DNA of 14,280 nucleotides, from contig RGAJ01000012.1 of the NCBI GenBank assembly GCA_009920225.1, forward strand, positions 1-14,280, written 5' to 3'. The notes under the pieces are model-generated. The model saw only the letters and a list, made by a program, of their open reading frames with translations. It was not told the origin of the DNA and searched no databases. This document shows positions 7,542 through 14,280 of this stretch, piece by piece. Made by a program: the position numbers and the translations under genes. This DNA is from Paracoccaceae bacterium (lineage in GTDB: Bacteria > Pseudomonadota > Alphaproteobacteria > Rhodobacterales > Rhodobacteraceae). Each line of letters begins with the position of its first letter. The first letter of the stretch is position 1.

Positions 7542-9971
7542 TCAACTGACAGGAGGCGCGCCGCCTTCTGCGGTGCGTGCCTCAATGAATGCGCGCAGTC
7601 TATCTTTGCGGTCCGCATCAATCATGACGGGGCTCTCTTGGGACAAGATGCCTTGCCACACTTTGGTCGCCCGCGTTGTGGCATCCTCTGCGCCACGTTC
7701 TGACCAAGTGCCAAAGTTTGAATACTCATGCACGACGGGCTCATAAAATGCGCTCTTATAGCGCTCCATTGTCTGGGGCGCGGCAAAGAAATGACCCGTC
7801 GGCGCAACTTGCGACAGGGCGGTGGCAAATCCAATTTCTGATGCGCCTGCTTTTGCACCTGCGCAAAGTTCGGCAACCATATTGAGGATTTCAACATCCG
7901 TAATGATTTTCTCGTAGCTTACCGACAGCCCCCCTTCGAGCCACCCAGCCGCATGAATAATCACGGTGGCCCCCGACAGCAAACAGCCCCAAAGCCCAAG
8001 TTGGTTTTCATTTGCGGCTTGGACATCATTGCTATTTGATGCTGATCCCGCGGCAGATCGCCATGGCAATCCCAACAATCGCGCCATTTGCCCCGCCGCC
8101 AAGGATGCTTGGAAATGGGCAGGTGTTCCGAATGCGGGCGCACCCGATTTCATGTCTACATTCGATGTGAACGTCCCGTAACAGACAGGCGCCCCCGCGC
8201 GAACCAATTGCGTCAACGTGATCGCGGCCAAACATTCCGCATGCGACAATGTAATCGCCCCCGCAACCGTGATCGGTGCCATCGCCCCCATCAATGTAAA
8301 GGGCGTCACGATCGACAATTGCCCATGACGCGCAAAGTCAATCAGCCCCTGCGCCATCGGAATATCAAGACATCGTGGGCTGTTGGTGTTGATGACCGAA
8401 TAACAATAGGGATCATTCAAAAACTGGTCATCTTCAAGACCACGCGCGATTTTCAGCATCTCGAAATTATCAAGCGTCTGCGGCGTCCCACGCGCGAACA
8501 TAAACGGAAACTTATCTGTGTATGTCATCTGAATGTCAGTGGTGAAATAATGACGCAAATGGATCGGGATATCTTGGGGCTCTACAGATGGGCTCATCAT
8601 TTGAAAGACGTCAAAGTGATGCGATATGTGGGTAAACTCCTGAAAGTCACGCCCTGATCCCGGTCTGCGCCCGCGCAGCAAATCGGTGGCATTGGGCGCC
8701 CCTGCCCCTGGTTGAAACGCCAAAGTCCCCAGCTCGAGCAACACATCACGATTTGGCGCACCGGTACGGCACTGAATTGTCTTTGGCGCCGTTGCCAGTG
8801 CTGCATCCACGATCTCACGCCCGAGATAGACCATGTCGCCTTGGACCCGTGCGCCCGCTGCTTGATAAATTTTTCGCGCCTCAGGCAACAGGACTTTCAT
8901 CCCCAACTCTTCAAGCATTTTCAGCGCAGTCAGGTGCATGTTTGCGGCTTCGTCGTCGGAAAAGACCGACATGAGCGGAAATGGATTGCGCAACTGTCTA
9001 TAGTTTGTGTCGCGCATTGGCACATCTGCCGGACCCGCTGGGGGCCTGCGTCGGCGCCATCTGCGCTGGGCGCTGGGCGTGCTGTCTGCTGTCATCTCAA
9101 AATACCGATGATGCAACTGATGATAAAACGTGCCAAGCGCCAATCGCCGTTTGTCACGAATAAGCAGGTCTTCGTACCCCGTGTGCGTCATCGCCGCGCC
9201 GGGACCCTGATAAATGACATGAAAAATCAAATGGATCGGATGGCTTGCAACTACCCAATGAATACACAAAGACGAAAAATACAATATATGTTCAATCGGA
9301 TGCATGGACAGCCCCGACCAAGGACCAACATTCACGTTTCGATGATGCAATGAATGCACACGCTTGTATAAAAATGGCACATGCAAAAGACGATGCACCC
9401 AATAGAAATGAAACGCCGACCATATGGGCAACAGCACAAGCGCACATATGAACCAAAACGGATGGGACGCAAATGTAATCATTGGCGCATAGCCATTTGC
9501 CATCATCCACATCGTAATCACTTGGAACGCTGTTAACTGAAGCACACCCGATCCAAGCGACCAAAACATATTGTCCTTGACCTGATCAGAGAAATTCCAA
9601 AGCCTGTTGTTCTTGCCCTGTGGGCGCGCATCAAATTTTAACGTGTCGCCCTGTTTCTTATACCGGATGAACCAAAGATGAAGACCGCCAGCGGTTGCCA
9701 TCATCAGCACCATATTGATCGCCCAAACCTGCGCGACCCAACCAAAGGCAAAGGTCGCGGCCTGATCAATCGAGGGATAGGCAAACGCCCACATCAAAAT
9801 CGCAAGACCCACCATCAACACGCGTTCGGATAGAACAAGCCAATGCGAAAAAAACCACTGCAAAAGCTGACTTGGCCGTGGTGGCCAAACAAAAATTGAT
9901 CCGTCTTTCAACGGCAGATCAGGATGATAATTCCATGTCTTTTTATTGGGTGTTTCGGACGTTTGTGACAT
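7542..9971 (-). CDS. Fusion protein: membrane fatty acid hydroxylase/sterol desaturase domain joined to MttB-family methyltransferase
   Basis: 809 residues in one uninterrupted frame. Residues 1-292 form an integral-membrane di-iron hydroxylase domain (fatty acid hydroxylase/sterol desaturase superfamily): hydrophobic segments near 45-65, 76-100, 135-157, 170-187 and 230-255, and the three diagnostic His boxes HRLLH (193-197), HSLHH (206-210) and HQLHH (284-288). Residues 293-809 are a complete, about 517-residue trimethylamine methyltransferase (MttB) superfamily domain, with an Arg-rich start (RRWRRRRP, 302-309). There is no in-frame TAG, so it is of the non-pyrrolysine type; characterised relatives demethylate glycine betaine and other quaternary amines to a corrinoid protein. 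The junction (HHRYFE|MTADST, bases 9095/9096) replaces the expected end of the hydroxylase with what looks like a native MttB N-terminus. No corrinoid protein or reactivase gene is nearby. ATG 9971 has a G-rich weak ribosome site. Confidence 0.85.
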   Translation of the reverse strand: MSQTSETPNKKTWNYHPDLPLKDGSIFVWPPRPSQLLQWFFSHWLVLSERVLMVGLAILMWAFAYPSIDQAATFAFGWVAQVWAINMVLMMATAGGLHLWFIRYKKQGDTLKFDARPQGKNNRLWNFSDQVKDNMFWSLGSGVLQLTAFQVITMWMMANGYAPMITFASHPFWFICALVLLPIWSAFHFYWVHRLLHVPFLYKRVHSLHHRNVNVGPWSGLSMHPIEHILYFSSLCIHWVVASHPIHLIFHVIYQGPGAAMTHTGYEDLLIRDKRRLALGTFYHQLHHRYFEMTADSTPSAQRRWRRRRPPAGPADVPMRDTNYRQLRNPFPLMSVFSDDEAANMHLTALKMLEELGMKVLLPEARKIYQAAGARVQGDMVYLGREIVDAALATAPKTIQCRTGAPNRDVLLELGTLAFQPGAGAPNATDLLRGRRPGSGRDFQEFTHISHHFDVFQMMSPSVEPQDIPIHLRHYFTTDIQMTYTDKFPFMFARGTPQTLDNFEMLKIARGLEDDQFLNDPYCYSVINTNSPRCLDIPMAQGLIDFARHGQLSIVTPFTLMGAMAPITVAGAITLSHAECLAAITLTQLVRAGAPVCYGTFTSNVDMKSGAPAFGTPAHFQASLAAGQMARLLGLPWRSAAGSASNSNDVQAANENQLGLWGCLLSGATVIIHAAGWLEGGLSVSYEKIITDVEILNMVAELCAGAKAGASEIGFATALSQVAPTGHFFAAPQTMERYKSAFYEPVVHEYSNFGTWSERGAEDATTRATKVWQGILSQESPVMIDADRKDRLRAFIEARTAEGGAPPVS
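9093..9095 (-). other. Fusion junction / putative ancestral MttB start codon
   Basis: The ATG here encodes residue 293 of the 809-residue product, directly after HHRYFE, the last conserved piece of the hydroxylase before its usual C-terminal tail. No Shine-Dalgarno is seen in front of it (flank CGGTATTTTGAG), so independent initiation of the MttB part looks poor. This fits an in-frame deletion that removed the hydroxylase tail, its stop and the old ribosome site. Confidence 0.55.
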
Positions 9972-10033
9972 TTCGACCCCCCGTGATTTTCAAAACAGGC
10001 TAAAGAGGATGCACATCAATGCATGCCAGTTAC

Positions 10034-10049
10034 CGACATTCTCATGTCG
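10034..10049. promoter_or_regulatory. Candidate operator CGACAT-TCTC-ATGTCG
   Basis: Perfect 16-base dyad with 6-bp arms and a 4-base centre, about 63 bases upstream of the fusion gene start. Its size and position fit a dimeric repressor or activator site for that gene. It could instead be a small RNA hairpin in the 5' leader. No regulator gene is in the window. Confidence 0.4.
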
Positions 10050-10109
10050 CAACCATGGGGCTGCGGCGGTCGTCATGACCATGCACACCGATCTGGTTTT
10101 TGCAGCCCC

Positions 10110-10131
10110 CAATCACGTTTTGTCGTGATTG
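10110..10131. promoter_or_regulatory. Candidate operator CAATCACG-N6-CGTGATTG
   Basis: Perfect 22-base dyad with 8-bp arms around TTTTGT, in the middle of the 252-base divergent spacer between the fusion gene and trhO. No U tract follows on either strand, so a protein-binding site of TetR/GntR-like size is more likely than a terminator. It is bracketed by a separate 9-bp inverted pair, AATGCATGC (10018-10026) and GCATGCATT (10131-10139). Confidence 0.5.
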
Positions 10132-10150
10132 CATGCATTTTGGCGGATGC

Positions 10151-10179
10151 GTGACACTGTGTTCACAGGGAAACATCAT
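10151..10179 (+). promoter_or_regulatory. Candidate promoter of trhO with overlapping palindrome
   Basis: GTGACA (10151-10156), 17 bases, then CATCAT (10174-10179): 5/6 and 4/6 matches to sigma70 boxes. The spacer contains CTGTG-TT-CACAG (10157-10168), a 12-base palindrome where a repressor would block transcription. Leader of about 40 nt to ATG 10224. Confidence 0.35.
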
Positions 10180-10223
10180 CATATATGGTGTTTCACTCTT
10201 GATTTTTGGTGGATTTTCACTGT

Positions 10224-11150
10224 ATGGCCCAGCGCATGTTTACGGTAGCTGCACTATATCACTTCACAAGGTTTGAGGACCCCACATCGATGCGCGGACC
10301 TCTTCAAGAAAAATGCCAAGAGCTTGGCATTTACGGGTCCCTCTTGATTGCGAAAGAGGGGATCAATGGCACAATCGCGGGGTCACGCGCAGGGATTGAT
10401 GCAATCCTAAGCCACCTGCGCAGTCTACCCGGCTGTAGCGACCTTGAGCACAAGGAAAGCACCGCCTCATTGCCGCCATTCCCGCGGATGAAGGTGAAGT
10501 TAAAAAAAGAAATAGTGACAATGGGCCAACCCGATGTCGATCCAAAAGCACGCGTTGGACATTACGTCGAAGCGCAGGATTGGAACGCCCTGATTTCGGC
10601 ACCCGATGTTGTGGTCATTGATACCCGTAACGATTACGAAGTGGGCATCGGCACCTTTGAAGGGGCCATAGACCCACAAACCAAGTCATTCCGTGAATTT
10701 CCCCAATGGTGGGAAGAGAACAAAGATCGTTTTCACAATAAACGCGTCGCGATGTTTTGCACCGGCGGCATTCGCTGTGAAAAATCGACCAACTATTTGT
10801 TGGGCCAAGGGGTTAATGACGTCTATCACCTGAAGGGCGGCATTCTGAAATACCTAGAAGAGGTGCCTCAAGCCGAAAGCAAATGGGACGGCGAATGCTT
10901 TGTGTTTGATGCACGCGTCTCGGTTGGTCACGGGCTAAAAGAGGGTCCGCACCAGTTATGCTATGCATGCCGTCGCCCCATTCTACCCCAAGATAAAGAG
11001 CGGCCAGAATACGAACACGGCGTCGCCTGCCATCAATGCAGCAACGAAACCACAGAGGCCGACAAAGACCGTTTTCGTGAACGTCAAAAGCAAATCCACC
11101 TCGCGCGCGAGCGTGGCGAACAGCATATGGTTGGCTACGACGGAAATTAA
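10224..11150 (+). CDS. trhO: tRNA uridine(34) hydroxylase, rhodanese-domain protein TrhO (YceA family)
   Basis: 308 residues. Known TrhO enzymes introduce the oxygen of 5-hydroxyuridine at the wobble U34 of several tRNAs, using O2, in the cytosol. The N-terminal YceA domain is clear (IAKEGINGTIAGS at 42-54, FPRMKVKLKKEIV at 86-98), followed by a rhodanese domain with VIDTRNDYEVGIGTFEGA (131-148) and the active loop MFCTGGIRCEKS (177-188), where C179 and C185 are the conserved cysteines. A C-terminal CxxC pair (CYACRRPI and CHQCS) is also typical. Start choice: ATG 10224 has GGTGGA about 10 bases before it; a TTG at 10206 and an ATG at 10236 are alternatives. Stands alone, divergent from the fusion gene; nothing ties it to the neighbouring metabolism. 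Confidence 0.92.
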   Translation: MAQRMFTVAALYHFTRFEDPTSMRGPLQEKCQELGIYGSLLIAKEGINGTIAGSRAGIDAILSHLRSLPGCSDLEHKESTASLPPFPRMKVKLKKEIVTMGQPDVDPKARVGHYVEAQDWNALISAPDVVVIDTRNDYEVGIGTFEGAIDPQTKSFREFPQWWEENKDRFHNKRVAMFCTGGIRCEKSTNYLLGQGVNDVYHLKGGILKYLEEVPQAESKWDGECFVFDARVSVGHGLKEGPHQLCYACRRPILPQDKERPEYEHGVACHQCSNETTEADKDRFRERQKQIHLARERGEQHMVGYDGN

Positions 11151-11279
11151 CCTTTCGCGGTTCGAATAGGGTCCCCTCCTTCGCATTTTGCTTGGTGCTC
11201 ATCCACCCGATGGGCAAAGGTATTCTATGCCCGCAGCGAACAGAGCAGTGCTTCCAAATCTTGGTGATGCAAAACAAGG

Positions 11280-11309
11280 ATGACAATCCCCTTGCGCGTT
11301 GCCTATAGT
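11280..11309 (+). promoter_or_regulatory. Promoter of the VOC-aminotransferase-reductase operon
   Basis: ATGACA (11280-11285) and TATAGT (11304-11309), 18 bases apart, each matching the sigma70 consensus at 5/6: the best promoter in the window. Start of transcription expected near 11316, giving a leader of about 37 nt before ATG 11353. The rest of the 202-base gap after trhO holds nothing I recognise. Confidence 0.6.
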
Positions 11310-11352
11310 CTGGGGGCATGTACTTTGCCAAACCACGCGAAAGGACGACCCT

Positions 11353-11838
11353 ATGGACACATCCAGCTTAGGCCAAGTGATCCCAACCCAAGCGGTTCAT
11401 CACATCACGCTTGTCGGCGCGAATAGGCAGACCTCGATCGATTTTTGGCAAGGCCTGTTGGGAATGCCATTTGTTTTTGAACAACCCAATCTGGATAATC
11501 CCGATGAATCCCATCTGTATTTTGATCCCGGTGATGGGCGTCTGATTACGATTTTCACAGATGAGACCAGAACGCCAAACGCGCAACGCGTTCCCCAAGA
11601 CATTGGCGCGGTTCACCATATCGCTTTTGAGGTCAGCCAATCCACCTTTGAACAGATCGAAGAACGGTTTAATGCCCGCAAACAGGCCTTTATTGGCCCG
11701 AAAGATCGCGGATTTATGAAGTCCATCTATTTTCGTGATCCCTTGGGGCTGTTGATTGAATTGGCACATTACACCTTTACAGTCCCCGAAGGCTTTCGCA
11801 CCGCGGATGTTATGATCAATGGTTTTGAACCGACATAG
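11353..11838 (+). CDS. VOC-superfamily protein (glyoxalase/extradiol dioxygenase-like)
   Basis: 161-residue cytosolic protein with the two-module vicinal oxygen chelate fold. First module: VHHITLVG (15-22) and HLYFDPGDG (54-62); second module: VHHIAFEV (87-94) and DPLGLLIELAHY (129-140). H17 or H16, H89 or H88 and E136 are the likely metal ligands; the pattern resembles the repeated modules of ring-cleaving dioxygenases and glyoxalase-like proteins. The single-chain, 161-residue size fits small VOC enzymes. ATG 11353 has AAGGA 7 bases upstream. First gene of a three-gene operon, 24 bases before the aminotransferase. The substrate is unknown; an epimerase, lyase, ring-cleaving dioxygenase or thiol-conjugate enzyme are all possible. 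Confidence 0.8.
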   Translation: MDTSSLGQVIPTQAVHHITLVGANRQTSIDFWQGLLGMPFVFEQPNLDNPDESHLYFDPGDGRLITIFTDETRTPNAQRVPQDIGAVHHIAFEVSQSTFEQIEERFNARKQAFIGPKDRGFMKSIYFRDPLGLLIELAHYTFTVPEGFRTADVMINGFEPT

Positions 11839-11862
11839 CCACTGCAGAGATTGAGACCCCGA

Positions 11863-13086
11863 ATGTACAGTTTTGAACATATCCTTTCCAAAGCAGCACA
11901 GACATGCGCAAAGCCCTTCGGCGGCCTGCCCAAACACCATTTTGTCGGCGGCAACATCGATGAACCCACCATTCCGATTGACGCGCTGTCTGACGCGCTG
12001 GTGGATCTGCTAAAGGACGAAGGGCACCATTTGGCCAAATACGGCATGGACAGCGGGATGCAAGGATACCTTCCGCTGCGCGAACAGATTGCGACCATGC
12101 TTGCGAAACGCGCGGGCATGACGGTCAATGCGTCCGAGATACTGTTGACGACAGGATCCTTGCAAGCGATGGATTTGGTGAACAAGGCCCTGTTAAACGC
12201 GGGCGACATCGTTTTGATCGAGGCCGAAAATTACGCGGGAACCTTGACCAAGCTTGATGCGCTTGGCGTCTATTACATCGGGGTCAAGACCGATGATCAC
12301 GGGATGTGCCCGCTTGCGTTACGTGACGCATTAACCAACTTGGCGCAATCGGGACGAAAACCGAAATACATCTTTACGATACCAACGATTCAAAACCCAA
12401 CGGGGACCGTCATGCCGCTGGACCGACGCCACGAGATTTTGGCGCTTGCCCGTGAATTCGATATCCCGATTTTCGAAGACGATTGTTACGCCGATCTGGT
12501 GTTTTCGGGTGAACGCCCCCCCGCGCTGCATGCCTTGGACACCGACGAGCGCGTGATCTATTGTGGCACGTTTTCCAAGACCATCGCCCCTGCGTTGCGG
12601 GTCGGGTATCTGGTGGCGAAATGGCCGCTTATGGGGCACATTTTACCGCTTAAAACCGATGCAGGCAGCGGTGCGTTGGAACAGATGTTGTTGGCCAAGT
12701 TCGTGCCACAGAATTTTGATGCGCATGTGAAACGCCTGTTGCCGATGTTGAAGGCCAAGGCCAATCTTTTGTGTGATGCGTTGGACGAACACTTTGGATC
12801 CACCGCGCACTATACCAAACCAGTGGGCGGTATTTATCTGTGGGTCACCTTACCCGCGCATGTTGATACAGAGCAGTTATTGTCTGCCGCTTTGGCCGAG
12901 GGCATCGAAATCAACCCCGGGCCCCAGTGGGCCGTTGATAAAAGTGCCGCTAAAAACAAAATGCGGATTTGCTTTGGCCATCCAACACATGCAAGCATCA
13001 CAGAAGGCATCAAAAAATTGGCCGCCATTTGTCACCAAGAATTTGGCGTCCCCCTCACCAGCAGCAATACCCATAATCAACCGTAG
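11863..13086 (+). CDS. PLP-dependent aminotransferase, fold type I (2-aminoadipate transaminase/MocR-domain type)
   Basis: 407-residue fold-type I aminotransferase lacking the N-terminal GntR helix-turn-helix of MocR regulators, so an enzyme. Visible elements: YGMDSGMQGYLPLREQIA (60-77), TTGSLQAMDLV (96-106), cofactor-contacting N178 in IQNPTG, EDDCYADLVF (205-214), where an Asp and Y209 contact PLP, the Schiff-base lysine K239 in GTFSKTIAPALRVGY, and a C-terminal RICFGHP that supplies the carboxylate-binding Arg. Relatives transfer the amino group of 2-aminoadipate, branched or aromatic amino acids to 2-oxoglutarate. ATG 11863 has a weak GAGA site; an in-frame TTG at 11851 is less likely. 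It lies between a VOC protein and a reductase, with about 25-base gaps, so it is cotranscribed with both. Confidence 0.87.
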   Translation: MYSFEHILSKAAQTCAKPFGGLPKHHFVGGNIDEPTIPIDALSDALVDLLKDEGHHLAKYGMDSGMQGYLPLREQIATMLAKRAGMTVNASEILLTTGSLQAMDLVNKALLNAGDIVLIEAENYAGTLTKLDALGVYYIGVKTDDHGMCPLALRDALTNLAQSGRKPKYIFTIPTIQNPTGTVMPLDRRHEILALAREFDIPIFEDDCYADLVFSGERPPALHALDTDERVIYCGTFSKTIAPALRVGYLVAKWPLMGHILPLKTDAGSGALEQMLLAKFVPQNFDAHVKRLLPMLKAKANLLCDALDEHFGSTAHYTKPVGGIYLWVTLPAHVDTEQLLSAALAEGIEINPGPQWAVDKSAAKNKMRICFGHPTHASITEGIKKLAAICHQEFGVPLTSSNTHNQP

Positions 13087-13111
13087 ATTCAAAACGCGAA
13101 AGACATCAAAA

Positions 13112-14143
13112 ATGAAAGAGATTACTCTAAAAAACAGACCGCAAGGGTCGCCCACACACGATGACTTTTCCCTTGTTGAGTGGCAAAAACCAACGCTGAA
13201 TGCGGGTGAAATTTTGGTTGCGGTGCACAGCTTTTCCTTGGATCCCTATATGCGCGGTCGGATGGATGATGCGAAATCATATGCCGCGCCTGTCTCTTTG
13301 GGCGCACGGATGGAGGCGGGCGGCGTTGGTCAAGTGATCGAAAGCGCATCAGATCATTTTGAAATCGGCGATTTCGTCTTTGGCATGACAGGTTGGGCCA
13401 CGCACGCGGTGTTGATTGCTAAACTGGTAAGAAAGCTTGATCTGCCGCGCGAACATCTCACTCGGGCGTTGGGTGTTTTGGGGATGCCTGGCTTTACGGG
13501 GTGGTACGGCTTGATGACCCATGGACGCCCAAAGGCTGGTGAAACATTGGTGGTCGCCGCCGCATCGGGGCCTGTTGGTTCGATGGTGGGACAATTGGCC
13601 AAACTGCGCGGACTAAACGTCATTGGGATCGCAGGCTCGTCCGAGAAATGCGACATCGTCGTCAATGAACTGGGGTTCGATCACTGTTTAAATCATCGCA
13701 GCTATGACACCGTTCGTGATCTTCGATCAGACCTTGCACGGCTTACCCCCAACGGGATTGATATCTATTTCGAAAACGTGGCTGGCATGGTATTAGAAGC
13801 GGTGATGCCGCTTATGAATGTGCATGGGCGCATCCCCGTATGCGGCATGATCAGTTGGTATAATGCCGGTCGATTGGGGGGCGATGCCGACATGGCAACG
13901 CTAAGCGCACCGTCACTTTGGCGCAATATTTTGGTCAACAGACTATCTGTGAACGGATTTATTATTTCTGATCACTGGGATCAATTCAGCACCTTTTTGC
14001 AAGAGGTCGCGCCGCTGTTAGATGCAGGAAAAATCAAATACAAAGAAGACATAACAGAAGGCGTCGAAAACGCACCAGAGGCGTTTATCGGCATGCTACA
14101 GGGCAAAAACCAAGGCAAAACAATTATCAAGGTCGGCCCCTAG
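13112..14143 (+). CDS. NADP-dependent zinc-free medium-chain oxidoreductase (CurA/prostaglandin reductase type)
   Basis: 343-residue member of the medium-chain dehydrogenase/reductase superfamily. The LDPYMRGRM segment (43-51), GMPGFTGWYGL (124-134) and the nucleotide-binding AASGPVGSMVGQLAKL (150-165) are hallmarks of the group that includes curcumin reductase CurA and leukotriene B4 dehydrogenase/prostaglandin reductase; these reduce the C=C bond of enones and enals with NADPH. There are no zinc-ligand cysteines in the catalytic domain, as expected. The frame is open for 339 bases upstream inside the aminotransferase gene, but ATG 13112 begins the family-typical MKEITLKNRP. Last gene of the operon, 25 bases after the aminotransferase; physiological substrate unknown. 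Confidence 0.87.
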   Translation: MKEITLKNRPQGSPTHDDFSLVEWQKPTLNAGEILVAVHSFSLDPYMRGRMDDAKSYAAPVSLGARMEAGGVGQVIESASDHFEIGDFVFGMTGWATHAVLIAKLVRKLDLPREHLTRALGVLGMPGFTGWYGLMTHGRPKAGETLVVAAASGPVGSMVGQLAKLRGLNVIGIAGSSEKCDIVVNELGFDHCLNHRSYDTVRDLRSDLARLTPNGIDIYFENVAGMVLEAVMPLMNVHGRIPVCGMISWYNAGRLGGDADMATLSAPSLWRNILVNRLSVNGFIISDHWDQFSTFLQEVAPLLDAGKIKYKEDITEGVENAPEAFIGMLQGKNQGKTIIKVGP

Positions 14144-14149
14144 CCGACC
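14131..14149 (+). terminator. Hairpin overlapping the reductase stop codon
   Basis: GGTCGG and CCGACC pair around a 7-nt loop that contains the TAG stop. No U tract follows (CGCAAAACCAC), so it is at best a weak or factor-assisted terminator between the two convergent genes. Confidence 0.3.
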
Positions 14150-14178
14150 CGCAAAACCACAACGTGAACGGAAATGGT

Positions 14179-14280
14179 TTATGATGTGACGGCGTACTGA
14201 TTTGATAGATCGGGAACAAAGGCTTCGATTGCACAGGTTGCAATCACGCTTTGGACGTTTCCGTCATCATCCAAGACGTT
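14179..14280 (-). CDS. C-terminal end of an unidentified convergent gene
   Basis: An open minus-strand frame enters from the right edge and ends at TAA 14181-14179, giving 33 residues that begin NVLDDDGNVQSVIATCAIEA and end in AVTS. It has no internal stop and its composition looks protein-coding, but it is too short for me to recognise the family. It converges with the reductase gene, with 35 bases between the stops. Confidence 0.5.
   Translation of the reverse strand, partial: NVLDDDGNVQSVIATCAIEAFVPDLSNQYAVTS

Noticed and set aside
8088..8657. 189-codon plus-strand open frame within the MttB domain
   Set aside because: Antisense shadow of a strongly conserved domain, Arg/His-rich, with no ribosome site or recognisable motif.
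7542..9095. Pyrrolysine-dependent trimethylamine methyltransferase
   Set aside because: The MttB domain is read without any in-frame TAG, and no pyl genes or corrinoid protein are nearby.
11155..11180. tRNA-like T-loop sequence GGTTCGAAT after trhO
   Set aside because: The flanking bases do not pair to form a T arm and no acceptor, D or anticodon arms can be found; it begins right at the trhO stop.
12773..13111. 113-residue N-terminal extension of the reductase
   Set aside because: It reads through the aminotransferase gene in another frame with low-complexity content; the family-typical start is at 13112.
1..14280. CRISPR arrays, insertion sequences, integrases or prophage genes
   Set aside because: No regularly spaced direct repeats, transposase or integrase motifs were seen; genes are tightly packed and similar in composition.

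Overview
The window looks like a chromosomal segment of a marine alphaproteobacterium of the roseobacter type (Rhodobacterales). This rests on protein character: the tolC-pcm neighbourhood, ArsJ paired with its dedicated GAPDH, a non-pyrrolysine MttB homologue, a PhyH-type dioxygenase and TrhO, together with only moderate GC. No phage, IS, CRISPR or RNA gene is visible. Nearly all of the sequence is coding, with gaps of at most about 250 bases.

Region 1 (1-3216, minus strand) holds the 5' end of tolC, a divergent protein-L-isoaspartate methyltransferase, and a translationally coupled pair: ArsJ-associated GAPDH and arsJ. In the known ArsJ pathway GAPDH makes 1-arseno-3-phosphoglycerate from arsenate and ArsJ exports it. 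No arsR is present in the window.

Region 2 (3393-6474, minus strand) is a probable three-gene unit: a BesD/HalD-like Fe(II)/2-oxoglutarate oxygenase, a cytosolic alkaline-phosphatase-superfamily hydrolase and an MFS transporter. I cannot assign a substrate.

Region 3 (6475-9971) starts with an operator-rich divergent spacer and a PhyH-family dioxygenase on the plus strand. Convergent to it is the most unusual gene of the window: an 809-residue protein fusing an integral-membrane fatty acid hydroxylase/sterol desaturase domain (all three His boxes intact) to a complete non-pyrrolysine MttB-family methyltransferase. Three different oxygenases, a methyltransferase, a hydrolase and a transporter within about 6.5 kb suggest hydroxylation and processing of an unknown, perhaps quaternary-ammonium or lipid-derived, metabolite. 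That is inference.

Region 4 (9972-14280, plus strand) has a spacer rich in dyad symmetry, then trhO (tRNA U34 hydroxylase), then a compact operon with a good sigma70-like promoter: VOC-family protein, PLP aminotransferase and NADP-dependent medium-chain reductase. The last 100 bases hold the 3' end of a convergent unidentified gene.
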